Source of the DNA: Stenotrophomonas sp. SAU14A_NAIMI4_5
GTDB taxonomy: Bacteria; Pseudomonadota; Gammaproteobacteria; Xanthomonadales; Xanthomonadaceae
NCBI RefSeq assembly: GCF_003086795.1
Contig: NZ_CP026003.1
Span: 3,498,770 to 3,562,769 of the forward strand
DNA: 64,000 nucleotides
Direction of reading: 5' to 3'
Shown here: positions 24,562 through 33,407 of the stretch, piece after piece
Layout: each line of letters begins with the position of its first letter
Position numbering within the stretch: position 1 is the stretch's first letter
Position numbers and translations under genes: made by a program
The notes under the pieces: model-generated
The model's database searches: none
What the model was told of the DNA's origin: nothing
The model's input: only the letters and a program-made list of their open reading frames with translations

Positions 24562-25497
24562 TCAAGCTTGTCGCCCGTTTATCGCTGCCTGGACTTCTTG
24601 GGCGTATGAAGTGACAACCGCAATCAACTCATCAACGCTTGCTTGGCTGATGTTGTGAGGGTTGTGCTCGGTGTCTTTCCCCCCGCGGTGCGCTATATCA
24701 TGACGAATCTTGGTGGGGGCCTCCAGGGCCGCATGCGATGGCATGGTGATGCCAAGCAAATGCCCTAAGAAGGGTCCGTTCTTCTCCCAGCGGTGCCAAA
24801 CCTTCGCCTTCAGCCCCTGAGTGAGCTCAGCGGCAATCGTGGCCCTGTTGCCCTCACTGTCACCACCCAGTTGAGATATCCGCTGTTGTGTCTGCGGATG
24901 CTGTTGAATGAGCCGACCTAGCGCTGCAGCATCCCGTTCCAGCCAATACGCCGCCTGCTCCCAGAGAAACGTTTCCAGGGTTGTAATGACTGCCGCATAC
25001 ACCAGCTGCCGCAAAAGAATTCGAGTCATAGGAAGACCCTGCAGCTCGGTCATCGTCCGAAGCTCAACCAACCTTTCTTCCAACCGCTGAATCGGTCCGT
25101 CAGGCCGATCAACGAAGACATCATCCCACTCGTCCTCCGCAGTGAGCTCCGTTGGTGCCCACTCGTGACCTACCTCCTGATGAAGCTCATCCACAAGCTC
25201 TGCAATCACCTCGTAGCTCACAACGTTGTCAAAGCGCTCTTGTAGGACATCGTTCGGATCGTAGGGACCGCCTCGCAGAAAGAAGTAAGCGCCAGCATCA
25301 GAGTTGTATGGAGTTTCGGTCTGGGGGTCGCAATAGCGCTCAAGGAACCAAAGCCGCATCGCCTTGGTCTGCTCACTTTGAGGGGCGGTGGCCAGCCACC
25401 CATCATCCACTTCTCGGGTAGCCATATCTGAGAATGCAGCCGGGTCCGGCTCAGGCGGTCGGCTCTGCATTTCGATGATTCGGTCCGTCAAACTCAT
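24562..25497 (-). CDS. HEPN/RES-N-terminal-like protein
   Basis: This 311-aa protein is read from MSLTDRIIEMQ at 25497 (AGGAGC 7 bases upstream). The N-terminal half has the pattern of the HEPN/RES N-terminal domain (YCDPQTETPYNSDAGAYFFLRGGPYDPNDVLQERF). The C-terminal half is helical and has the HEPN RNase motif R-x4-H as KIRHDIAHRGGK. HEPN proteins of this kind are predicted RNases in abortive infection or toxin systems. It is isolated, with decayed sequence on both sides. Confidence 0.65.
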   Translation of the reverse strand: MSLTDRIIEMQSRPPEPDPAAFSDMATREVDDGWLATAPQSEQTKAMRLWFLERYCDPQTETPYNSDAGAYFFLRGGPYDPNDVLQERFDNVVSYEVIAELVDELHQEVGHEWAPTELTAEDEWDDVFVDRPDGPIQRLEERLVELRTMTELQGLPMTRILLRQLVYAAVITTLETFLWEQAAYWLERDAAALGRLIQQHPQTQQRISQLGGDSEGNRATIAAELTQGLKAKVWHRWEKNGPFLGHLLGITMPSHAALEAPTKIRHDIAHRGGKDTEHNPHNISQASVDELIAVVTSYAQEVQAAINGRQA

Positions 25498-25744
25498 TCG
25501 ATGCTCCTGGGCTGATAACACGTGAAACGTTGAACTAGATGTCGCCTCGCGGGTTCCATGCCGGCGCTCTGCTTCGAGCGGCGCAGAGGGGCGGAGGGGC
25601 TTGGCCCTTTCAGGAAAATGCTAATCGCGGGGATTTGGCCCAATAGTAGCCTGCCCTGGTGCTGGTCCCACCCGGTGTTCCTGGTTTCTTGGGGACGGGT
25701 CCGTTGCTCGACCCTTCGACAGTTCTCGGCGCAGCTGAGGTGCA

Positions 25745-26097
25745 CGCGAGCCGATGTCCCTCCCGCTCCCGAGATCCCGAGTAACGTGCAGATCCCGTCG
25801 TCGGCTGAGGATTACGTGGGCGAGATCAGCAGCCCGGCCGCCACCTTTCTTGTGGAAACCGATACCGGCACTTCTATGGTGGACTTCGGCACCTCACCCG
25901 TTGACACCCTCGTTATGGATCGCTCGCGGGAACCCAAGCACGACGACATCATCATGGCGCCCTGGAGCAGCCACTGCATGGTCAAGCGACCCCACCAGCC
26001 GCAGTAGGCAGCTGGAGATTCATTCCCGGTAACCCGGGCAATGCCGCCATCCTGGCTACCGATGACGAGGCCTTGGAGCTATGGTGCTTCATGACTT
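25745..26097 (+). pseudogene. umuD relic
   Basis: The frame IPSSAEDYVGE...SPAATFLVETDTGTSMVDFG...GDTLV-like VDTLVMDRSREPKHDDIIMA...MVKRP matches the UmuD peptidase core, with the Ser in GTSM (normally GDSM). The frame then breaks; the C terminus PGNAAILATDDEALELWCFMT resumes in another frame and stops at about 26097. The normal N terminus and cleavage site are replaced by unrelated sequence. No umuC follows. This is a decayed mutagenesis gene of plasmid or ICE origin. Confidence 0.65.
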
Positions 26098-26133
26098 GAA
26101 GCTATCGAAATTAGTTGAGGCGGCCAAGTATTC

Positions 26134-26352
26134 TTACAACCCAGGACGCGGACCGCGCGGCAGAGCGCTGTTCAGCGCAGATAGCGTCACTTCCTCCAGC
26201 TTCTTGCGCTCGCAAGCTGCCAGCGCTGCCATCCCCCTCCCGATACGACGAACCCGTGCCTCCCGGTCCCCATTCTGTTCGGCTTGCCAGTCCCAGTGAT
26301 CCCAGCATGTCACCAGCGGCGGCTCTTCATAACCTTGGCACTTCCAACACAT
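26134..26352 (-). CDS. small CWKC protein
   Basis: This 72-aa protein starts at 26352 behind a strong GGAGG and begins MCWKCQGYEEPPLVTCWDHWDWQ. The CxxC and the Trp-rich start suggest a zinc ribbon; the rest is basic and helical. It is probably a remnant or accessory gene of the island. No function is recognised. Confidence 0.4.
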   Translation of the reverse strand: MCWKCQGYEEPPLVTCWDHWDWQAEQNGDREARVRRIGRGMAALAACERKKLEEVTLSALNSALPRGPRPGL

Positions 26353-26718
26353 ATCTAGCCTCCATGCTTGGCCCCGTTGACGGATACAACTTTTACGCCA
26401 GTTGCTGGAGTGGTTCAACACCCGCTGCCGGACCCACATAGCACAGTTGAAAAGGCCCGGCTCAGTCCACAAGGCACGTTGCTACGGGCTTCTCAGGGCG
26501 CTGGCCCTGGACCGCTCACCTGCCTCGACTGCTCTTTGCAGCCAAAACACAAGGGCTGCCGCAGGCTCCATCGCCCCCGTCGCTGTTCTACCGACATCGC
26601 CAACTCCTCTTTGGACTGAGTCTTGAGAAGAGTTCAAGCCAGAGGCCTCAGATCATCCTGAGCGTGCCAACCGCGTGTCTCCATCCTCAGCTGGGGCCAG
26701 CCTTAACTACTTCTCGCT
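26353..26718. other. intergenic gap without clear genes
   Basis: About 365 bp between the CWKC gene and the XRE regulator. Short frames occur in several phases but none has a ribosome site and protein-like composition together. It is probably decayed coding sequence. Confidence 0.35.
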
Positions 26719-27045
26719 CTAGTCAACGATCTCACGCAGCCTCTTCAACACTTCCTTCTGCTTGGAAAGTGGAAGTTTGGCGATCAGTAGGATGACTTCA
26801 GCCAGCGTGTCCGAGGTTGCGTGGAAATAGGCCACCGGTAGGCCGAGGGCTTTTGCCAAGGCCTGAGAGGTAGCCGGGTCCGGGTCGTGCTGCCCCGTCT
26901 CGTATCGGCTCACTCGAGTCGCCCCAGACACCGAGTCCACCATCCCAATGCGCTCGGCCAGTTGGGCCTGAGTCCAGCCTTTCGCCACCCGCGCACTGCG
27001 CAGGCGCTTTCCGTAAACCGTGACGGGCGTCTTGGGTTGCGGCAT
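26719..27045 (-). CDS. XRE-family transcriptional regulator
   Basis: This is a 108-aa protein. The HTH spans about residues 12-72 (GKRLRSARVAKGWTQAQLAERIGMVDSVSGATRVSRYETGQHDPDPATSQALAKALGL), followed by AYFHATSDTLAEVI and a helical tail. Proteins of this layout act as small repressors or antitoxins. The start at 27045 (MPQPKTPVTVYGKRL) gives the usual family N terminus. The divergently placed secreted-protein gene begins 111 bp away, so it may control that gene or the row that follows. Confidence 0.75.
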   Translation of the reverse strand: MPQPKTPVTVYGKRLRSARVAKGWTQAQLAERIGMVDSVSGATRVSRYETGQHDPDPATSQALAKALGLPVAYFHATSDTLAEVILLIAKLPLSKQKEVLKRLREIVD

Positions 27046-27156
27046 CTGGATTCTTGCACCACAGCTGAACTCCCTCCAAGTCTGACGGTTGGAACCGGAT
27101 TGCACATCTGCGATTATCGTAAATGCCGCTGACTTGGCGGTCTATAGGGGCTGCGA

Positions 27157-27930
27157 ATGAAGAACCAAACGAGGATGGCTGCCGGCCTGGCTGCCGCGCT
27201 GCTTTTGGCCACCCAAGTGGCGGCCGCACAGAGCCACCCCGAGCAAGAGGAAGCGCCAAACCGTCCTGGTTTCTTTAGGCAGCTGGGCACCAGCCTGAAG
27301 AATGCTGGCGGGCAGATGATTGGGGTCCAGCCGGGCCAAGGTGGCTCCAAGCCGAGTGCCAGCGCTGGGTCCGTCTACACCCCCGTCAGTGGGTCGGGAA
27401 GGCTGCCTGGGCTCTTCAAGGCGGACAACCGCCAACTGGCACAGCAAGGACGGCTCGACTGGCCCCGCGTGGCGTTGACGTTCCAGGAATGGGGGGCGTC
27501 CCTGCCTTGCTGGACGGTCGAAGCGAAGATCTGGACCAGCCCCAGCGCTTCTACGATGGAAACCTTCCGAACGTGCGCCAACGCCGCTTTGACCGAGACA
27601 GACGACCTGGGCGATACCGCCGAACTCAACACGGCCGCCCTCTGGAAAGGCCGCGACAGCCTGATGGGCGTCCGAGTGCCGTCGAGCAAGCCCAACACGG
27701 GGACCAGCCGCTCTACCGGTCCGAACCCGCCTGCCCAGCCTTTCGTGGTCAACGTCTCTCGTCCGGGTGTATCCGACCGAGCCGTCGATGTGGCGCTGCG
27801 GGTGGCGTGGGTTTCTGGATTCATCCAGACCGCTGACCTGCACCCGGGCGCCTCGGGGCTTCTGACGCCTTTTAAAGACGGTCGAATGTGGATTGCCGGG
27901 TTCAAGCCGGAAGGGAACCGCGATAAGTAG
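27157..27930 (+). CDS. secreted hypothetical protein
   Basis: This 257-aa protein has a signal peptide (MKNQTRMAAGLAAALLLATQVAAAQ). The mature part is Gly/Ser/Pro-rich at first, then has two cysteines (PCWTVEAKIW, FRTCANAAL) and a C-terminal segment ending MWIAGFKPEGNR. It heads a plus-strand row with a lipoprotein and a membrane protein (27157-28659), all cell-envelope proteins. Function not recognised; similar trios occur on integrative elements. Confidence 0.6.
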   Translation: MKNQTRMAAGLAAALLLATQVAAAQSHPEQEEAPNRPGFFRQLGTSLKNAGGQMIGVQPGQGGSKPSASAGSVYTPVSGSGRLPGLFKADNRQLAQQGRLDWPRVALTFQEWGASLPCWTVEAKIWTSPSASTMETFRTCANAALTETDDLGDTAELNTAALWKGRDSLMGVRVPSSKPNTGTSRSTGPNPPAQPFVVNVSRPGVSDRAVDVALRVAWVSGFIQTADLHPGASGLLTPFKDGRMWIAGFKPEGNRDK

Positions 27931-28006
27931 CCCGTGACGATCGCCTGACACCTAGGCGGCAAGCGCCTGCCGCCGCCGCCCCACCACACCAATCAAGGAA
28001 CGAACG

Positions 28007-28321
28007 ATGAAAGCACAGTGGCTCCCCCTGGCCGGCTTGGCCTTTGCACTCACCCTGACCGGCTGCGGCGGTCCGCCTTCCAACAGTGATGCCGAGAAGG
28101 CGATGGCCACTCTTTTGACTCAGAGCGGAGCGGGCCAGATCACCAGCATCAAAGACTTCCAACTCACTGGGTGCGTAGAGGCCCATGACTCGGAGGGCTA
28201 CCGATGCGACACCTCGGGGAAGGTGACCATCGACATTGGCGGCCAGCAGGTGCCTGTCCCGGTCAGCAAGAATCTTCGGTATGCCAAGGAATCGGGCACT
28301 TGGAAGGCCTACGCCAAATGA
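28007..28321 (+). CDS. small lipoprotein
   Basis: This 104-aa protein has a type II signal peptide and lipobox LTGC (about residues 17-20), so it is probably membrane-anchored. The mature part (KAMATLLTQSGAGQITSIKDFQLTGC...) has two further cysteines that can pair. Its stop overlaps the next start (ATGA at 28318-28321), so the two are translated together. Confidence 0.7.
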   Translation: MKAQWLPLAGLAFALTLTGCGGPPSNSDAEKAMATLLTQSGAGQITSIKDFQLTGCVEAHDSEGYRCDTSGKVTIDIGGQQVPVPVSKNLRYAKESGTWKAYAK

Positions 28322-28659
28322 GTTCTCAGCCCCCTCGCCTGCTGAACCAAGCGCCCTCCGCCAGCCGAAAGCTCATGACGCCCCGAGACCGGTTCTTCTG
28401 GTGGTATTCGGGAACGCTGCTTCTCCTGGGACCTTTCGGGTTCATTGTCGGGCCCCTCATGGCCCGGCGAGGGACAAGGAAGGTAGAACGCCTTCACCTT
28501 GGAGCCGCTTGGGAAGCTCGACAGCGGGATCATGGCTTCACCTGGTGGCAGTGGTGGGTCATGACCCCGCTAACCCTGCTGGGCGCGTTCTGGGTCTTCG
28601 GACTGCTGAGTGGACTCCCGATGTTCCTGTTTGTGCTCTATGCCCAGTTGACTCAGTAG
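28318..28659 (+). CDS. small inner-membrane protein
   Basis: This 113-aa protein starts at 28318 in an ATGA overlap with the lipoprotein gene. Two hydrophobic segments (WWYSGTLLLLGPFGFIVGPLMA and LTLLGAFWVFGLLSGLPMFLFVLYA) flank a basic loop. Function unknown. It ends about 105 bp before the retron RNA candidate. Confidence 0.65.
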   Translation: MSSQPPRLLNQAPSASRKLMTPRDRFFWWYSGTLLLLGPFGFIVGPLMARRGTRKVERLHLGAAWEARQRDHGFTWWQWWVMTPLTLLGAFWVFGLLSGLPMFLFVLYAQLTQ

Positions 28660-28764
28660 TCCAATCCAAGGCCAAAGCAGCAGGCACCGCCACCCACGGC
28701 CTTCTGGGTATGCGACGTTTGGGGCGCTCTCGCGCTCCGAGTCGACATGAGCTATGTTTGAGTC

Positions 28765-28889
28765 GGGGTTGCAGGAAGATTTGGTTGCCGTAGTTTCGCG
28801 GCATCAGAAACATTTGCTAGGTGGATTTGCCGAATGGCCCGAGTGCCGCTATACGCTCGCCATGCGTGCGAAGGAGTTCCTGCAACCCC
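28765..28889 (+). ncRNA. retron msr-msd RNA candidate
   Basis: The segment is bounded by a perfect 13-bp inverted repeat, GGGGTTGCAGGAA (28765-28777) and its complement at 28877-28889, the expected a1/a2 pair; after a 2-base mismatch a further GAG/CTC match extends it. Inside are a stem TGGTTGCCG/CGGCATCA (about 28782-28806) and a longer hairpin built on ATGG...CCAT with CGAGTG/CGCTCG (28834-28863), plausible msr and msd stems. It ends 24 bases before the reverse transcriptase start, the usual retron order. The branching guanosine cannot be fixed by eye. Confidence 0.65.
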
Positions 28890-28913
28890 TCCTCTTTCTC
28901 ACAAGGATGTCAG

Positions 28914-30599
28914 ATGAGTGAGTTGGCCAAGCTAAAAGCATGCACCACGATTGGCGACTTGGCGCGACTACTGGGCTTTCAGGCAAAAACTCTCGGCTAC
29001 ATAGCTTGGGGAACGCCATTTGCAGCCAAATACAGCACTTTCGACATCCCCAAACGCTCAGGTGGCAAGCGGACGATCCACGCACCTTCTCCACAGTTGA
29101 AGCTTGCTCAAGGAAAGCTCTCGACACTACTGCAGGCATGCGAAAAGGAAATTGAAGAGGATTTGGGAGTCAAGCGCACCGTCGCTCACGGGTTTAAGCT
29201 AGGCCGATCCATTCTTACCAACGCCGACGTGCACCGACGCCAGCGTTACGTGCTCAACTTCGACCTGTCAGACTTCTTTGGAACCATCAACTTTGGACGA
29301 GTCCGTGGATTCCTAATCGGCAATCGTAACTTTCGGCTGCATCCGGATGTCGCGACCCTGATTGCTCAGATAGCCTGTCATGAGGACATGCTTCCTCAGG
29401 GAGCCCCCACTTCTCCTGTAATCTCTAACTTGATTGGGAACATCCTGGACATTAGGTTGTCCAAGATGGCCCGCGCTCACGGCTGCGCCTACTCTCGCTA
29501 CGCGGACGACATCACAATGTCCACCTCGCAGCCTGATTTCCCCAATGGCATCGCCACTAAAGTAGATTCCGCGTCAAAGTGGGCACTTGCGAAAGAAGTT
29601 GAGCAAGCAGTTGTGGCCTGCGGCTTCAGAATCAACCACGCCAAGACACGACTTCTCCACCGCCGCTCCCGACAAGATGTAACAGGCATTGTCGTCAACA
29701 GGCACGTCAATGTGAATGCTGACTATCGTAGAGCGGTTCGGGCGATGGTCAATAATCTATGCTCAACCGGCACCTATCACCGAGAAAAATCCATTGTTGT
29801 AGCAGACGAAACGACCATGGTGTCCATCGACGGGACTCGGCCACAACTCGAGGGCATGCTGGGATTTTTGCTACAAGTGGAGCGCTACCGGCAGTCAGAC
29901 GAGCTTCCTCCGCCAGCCTTGAGCTCTACAGAGCTGCTGCTACATCGCTTTCTTTTCTTTACAACATTCGCAAGCAACGATAAGCCGGTTATCCTTTTCG
30001 AAGGAAAGACCGACAACATATACATAAGTGCCGCAATCAGGCGATTAGGGGCGTCCTATCCACTACTCATGGCGCCAGGATCCAAGGATCTGCTCGTTAA
30101 ACTACTGCCCCATACAAAGACGCGGGAGAGAATTTTTAGCCTAACCGGCGGCGACAACCCTTTGACGAACTTCATTATCTCCTACCGAGAAAACTACCGG
30201 CGTATTAAGGCCCCGAAAGGGGCGAATCCCGTCATAGTCATTTTCGACAACGACAATGGATCCAATGCTGTCATTGCAGCGATCAAAAAGCACTATAAGC
30301 TTGAGATGCCGAATGGGACCCAGTATTTAAGGGTTTACGACAATCTCTATGTCCTACTGACTTCGAGCAAGGGCTCTGCAAGCCATTGCATTGAGCACTT
30401 CTTCAGCGCAGCAACGTTAGCCAAGACCCTTTCCGGGAAAAAGCTTAACTTGTCTAACAAAAAGCTTAAGGACGACGAATATGGGAAAGCATGGTTTGCG
30501 GAGAAGATCGTGAAGCCTTATTACAAGGACATCGACTTCTCTGGTTTCAGCGGGATTTTGGACCCAATTTCCGAGATCATTCAAAACCACTCCCCTTGA
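28914..30599 (+). CDS. retron reverse transcriptase fused to a TOPRIM domain (type I-C-like)
   Basis: This is a 561-aa protein. The RT palm is complete: NFDLSDFF (115-122), QGAPTSPVISN (162-172), YSRYADD (193-199) and the retron-typical VTG (256-258). From about residue 355 a TOPRIM-like domain follows (VILFEGKTD 359-367; IFDNDNGS 443-450), giving the Glu and the DxD expected for that nuclease fold. RT-TOPRIM fusions are known as single-gene retrons (called type I-C in my recollection of the classification), with the TOPRIM part as the toxic effector. The start at 28914 has AAGGA 8 bases upstream. No separate effector gene is adjacent. Confidence 0.82.
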   Translation: MSELAKLKACTTIGDLARLLGFQAKTLGYIAWGTPFAAKYSTFDIPKRSGGKRTIHAPSPQLKLAQGKLSTLLQACEKEIEEDLGVKRTVAHGFKLGRSILTNADVHRRQRYVLNFDLSDFFGTINFGRVRGFLIGNRNFRLHPDVATLIAQIACHEDMLPQGAPTSPVISNLIGNILDIRLSKMARAHGCAYSRYADDITMSTSQPDFPNGIATKVDSASKWALAKEVEQAVVACGFRINHAKTRLLHRRSRQDVTGIVVNRHVNVNADYRRAVRAMVNNLCSTGTYHREKSIVVADETTMVSIDGTRPQLEGMLGFLLQVERYRQSDELPPPALSSTELLLHRFLFFTTFASNDKPVILFEGKTDNIYISAAIRRLGASYPLLMAPGSKDLLVKLLPHTKTRERIFSLTGGDNPLTNFIISYRENYRRIKAPKGANPVIVIFDNDNGSNAVIAAIKKHYKLEMPNGTQYLRVYDNLYVLLTSSKGSASHCIEHFFSAATLAKTLSGKKLNLSNKKLKDDEYGKAWFAEKIVKPYYKDIDFSGFSGILDPISEIIQNHSP

Positions 30600-30888
30600 A
30601 GTCACGCCCTACCGCAAGCGGGTAAGCCCACCCCATAAGCCTGAAGACACGCGTGAGACACATAGTCCTGATGGCTTAGCTCAATCAGGCACTGGCGGAC
30701 TAGAATTTCCGCCAAGCCATGTCTGGAGCGGCATAGAGCGGCGCCAGGAAACCGCATCCACATGGTCATGGCGGTGGGTAACGACCCGCCGCCTCTGCTA
30801 AGCGCGCTCTGTGTGTTCGGCGCAGAAACGCCACTTGACAGAAAAAACGTTCTTGGTAGTAAGACAGTCTCCTCATTGGAAGATTGTT
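30600..30888. other. intergenic gap after the retron
   Basis: About 290 bp without a gene or a strong terminator. It has a weak inverted repeat near 30670 (CTGATGG...ATCAG). Nothing else was seen. Confidence 0.35.
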
Positions 30889-31140
30889 ATGGATGCCAGA
30901 TACTTCTGGACTACGGCCGCGTTAACTGCATTGTCGCGGACATCATCACACAAGGCGGCTGAAGAAGCGGATTCCCTGCTGGCTCTAGCAGAGAGTAGAG
31001 GTTTCGTCACCAACCCTATCGACGCAGCCCTCGCGTCGCGCTGGATTGGAAATCGGTTTTTCGGATGGCCGAGCCCTGAAGACATGAAGCGTGTCGTCAG
31101 AGCCGACGGCACGGACTTCAGCGTGCGCGATAGCGATTAG
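30889..31140 (+). CDS. small hypothetical protein
   Basis: This 83-aa protein (MDARYFWTTAALTALSRTSSHKAAEEADSLLALAESRG...) starts behind GGAAG (7 bases). It is mostly helical, with a plausible amphipathic middle and a tail GWPSPEDMKRVVRADG. It converges with, and overlaps by 23 bp, the minus-strand gene at 31118. Function unknown; it may be a remnant. Confidence 0.4.
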   Translation: MDARYFWTTAALTALSRTSSHKAAEEADSLLALAESRGFVTNPIDAALASRWIGNRFFGWPSPEDMKRVVRADGTDFSVRDSD

Positions 31141-31630
31141 CGCGCGATGGCCTTCGAATGGCGAGAAAATCACCTTCAATGGCGAGCTCATTGGCAAAAA
31201 TACGCCTAGCCAAACTGAAAGCAAGCTCCAAGGTGTCGCAGGCATAAATTGCATTGTTCATTCCTCGCTGGATAACGAGGAATCGACGAGGCCTTTTCAC
31301 AAAGACCGGCCCGGCACGCGAGTGCAACACAACCTCCACGACGGCCACGCCATTCAATCCATCCACCGTTCCGGCTGACTGCAAGACCTCCCAAATCTCT
31401 TCGCCGAAAGGATTCCTCCACGAGTCGTGCACCTCCGATTCGTCGGCGGCAAGAAGGTGGCTGCAAGCATTAAATGCATGTTCCAAGCTGGAGGCATTAC
31501 CGTCGAATCCGATCATATCGCTTGCGTCGCATATCCAATGGCTATGGACATATTGTGCAATATCAGCCTGCCCATCGTGATGTCGCTTTACAAGCTCGAC
31601 AACCAGAAGTTTTTTATTATCATCAGCCAT
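31118..31630 (-). CDS. hypothetical protein
   Basis: This 170-aa protein (MADDNKKLLVVELVKRHHDGQADIAQYVHSHW...) has alternating strands and helices and no signal peptide. A GGAG lies about 8 bases before the start at 31630. No domain is recognised. It lies between the retron and the integrase. Confidence 0.5.
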   Translation of the reverse strand: MADDNKKLLVVELVKRHHDGQADIAQYVHSHWICDASDMIGFDGNASSLEHAFNACSHLLAADESEVHDSWRNPFGEEIWEVLQSAGTVDGLNGVAVVEVVLHSRAGPVFVKRPRRFLVIQRGMNNAIYACDTLELAFSLARRIFANELAIEGDFLAIRRPSRANRYRAR

Positions 31631-31780
31631 GATCTTTGCTCCGTCCTCAGTAATCTTCCCGCATTAAACATTCTAGAAACCAGCAGGTGTGGGTAGTCGC
31701 CATAGAAGCTAAAAAAATACGCTTGACCTGCGTCTGATCTGCAAATCACCTAACAAGTAAGCGCCGCCCCTGGTTGCAGT

Positions 31781-33307
31781 TCAATCGCAGCGTTTAGAGG
31801 GCTGAAATTGCTCTGCGCCGTAAGGGGGGAGAGAGACGGATGCGCTGAACTTTTCAAGGCTCGCGACACGGTCCGGCAAGCTACGCCTATCGATGTAAAA
31901 CTTCTCCAAGACGGTCTGTCCGGTGCCGTGCCCTGTAATCGCAGCAATGGCGGACGCTGATACACCGGCCTCGTCCAGCCTAGAAGCCATCGTGTGGCGG
32001 AAACCATGGAACCCTTGCCCCTTTGCCGAAACACCTTGCCTCTTGATGTAGACGGAGAACTGGCGGCTCAGCTGCCGCCCGAACCCCAGCCCCGTTGAGT
32101 TGGGCAGATCCGGGAAGAGCTGCTCACCGCCAGCACGCCGCGCATCCTCCACGTAGTCCAAGAACCCCGACTCGATGACCGGCTTGGCCAGTGGGACGAA
32201 CCGTCGGCTGTTTCGGTTCTTGATGCTCTGGCCCTTCGCTCCCTGCCGAATGAAGAAGCCGGGCACCCCATCGATGGTCTCGATGTCATCCAAGCGGAGC
32301 TGGGCAATCTCGTTGACCCGTGCTCCCGAATAGAGGCCCAAGATGGGCCCAAACCAACGGTGAGCGTATTTGGATGCCCACTTGGGGAACTCGACCGGGT
32401 CAAAGATTGCTTGCAGCTCAGCGTCTGTGAAGGGCGATCCCTTGTCCTCCGCATCTGGGGTGGAAATAGCCCGGATGCCATCCAGAGGGTTGACCGTCAG
32501 ATGCTTGCCTTGCACTAGTGAAACTAAGAAGACGCTGAGGCGCTGCCGATGCTTGGCCATCGTCCAGGCGGCCGGCTCAGGTTCGGCGTTGGCTTTTGCC
32601 AACTTGATGACTTCCTGGACCGAGAGGTCGCGGTAGGCCGGCCGCTTGGTCGCATTGGACGGCCAACAGCGCGCGCCTTCAAAGAAGCGTCGGACGTGGT
32701 CTTGGCTGAGGGTCGACACCGGCACGTCTTGCCCGATGATCCCGGCAAGCAACCGCAGCGTGTGCCGGCTCTCCAACACGGTCTTCTGATGAAGACGAGC
32801 CGCTGTAAGGTCAGCCAAGTGATCACTGACGGCCTTCGACAGCATCAGCCCGCCTGCGGCCTTTCCCGTGGTCGACTCACTGGCGTCCCAATCGATCTTC
32901 GGGCGCTTGGGCATCTTTTGACCCGGGGTGCCGGAGGTCTCATCAGTCGCAGCTCGGGCCATCAGGTCACCGAACAGCGCTGCATCCGCCGGATTTTCCA
33001 GTTGCGCCTGAGCAATGCGAGTGCCGTTAGGCAACTTCACATCGTGCAGGATCAACTCTTGAATTTCTCCGTTGCGAACCTTCTTCAGCAGCTCGTCCAC
33101 GTCCACGGCAATCCCTTTCCGCATGGCATCGAACGCTGAGCATAGTGCCATTCCCATCATGGCCGCCACCAACCTGGCGTGGTCGCCTCGGCATGGCCCG
33201 AGCGAACGGACAAGGTAACGCGTGCCAACGAGGGCTCGCAGATCTGTAGGCACAAAGAAGCGTGCGTAGAGCCCAGCTGGGCGTGCCAGCAAAAAGGGCT
33301 TGGGCAT
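31781..33307 (-). CDS. site-specific tyrosine integrase of the island
   Basis: This is a 508-aa protein (MPKPFLLARPAGLYARFF...). The N-terminal domain starts with the phage-type arm-binding pattern; the catalytic domain has R in GLYSGARVNEIAQLRL, HGFRHTMASRL, GHGTGQ and the Tyr in LEKFYIDRRS. It is transcribed toward the island interior, starting about 100 bp from the tRNA-Gly 3' end. A 12-bp direct tandem repeat (GATTGATACCTC twice) precedes the start and includes the GAGGT ribosome site. The enzyme is expected to recombine the 18-bp tRNA sequence at 33408 and 7151. Confidence 0.88.
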   Translation of the reverse strand: MPKPFLLARPAGLYARFFVPTDLRALVGTRYLVRSLGPCRGDHARLVAAMMGMALCSAFDAMRKGIAVDVDELLKKVRNGEIQELILHDVKLPNGTRIAQAQLENPADAALFGDLMARAATDETSGTPGQKMPKRPKIDWDASESTTGKAAGGLMLSKAVSDHLADLTAARLHQKTVLESRHTLRLLAGIIGQDVPVSTLSQDHVRRFFEGARCWPSNATKRPAYRDLSVQEVIKLAKANAEPEPAAWTMAKHRQRLSVFLVSLVQGKHLTVNPLDGIRAISTPDAEDKGSPFTDAELQAIFDPVEFPKWASKYAHRWFGPILGLYSGARVNEIAQLRLDDIETIDGVPGFFIRQGAKGQSIKNRNSRRFVPLAKPVIESGFLDYVEDARRAGGEQLFPDLPNSTGLGFGRQLSRQFSVYIKRQGVSAKGQGFHGFRHTMASRLDEAGVSASAIAAITGHGTGQTVLEKFYIDRRSLPDRVASLEKFSASVSLPPYGAEQFQPSKRCD

Positions 33308-33407
33308 GATTGATACCTCGATTGATACCTCAAGGGGCATCGCTCGGAATCATCAATCGGACTGAATCTTCAACCCAGTCAATCACTTGCGGACTGAGTT
33401 GGAATCA

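Noticed and set aside
26368..26626. Small plus-strand frames
   Set aside because: No ribosome site and composition like decayed sequence; no homology recognised.
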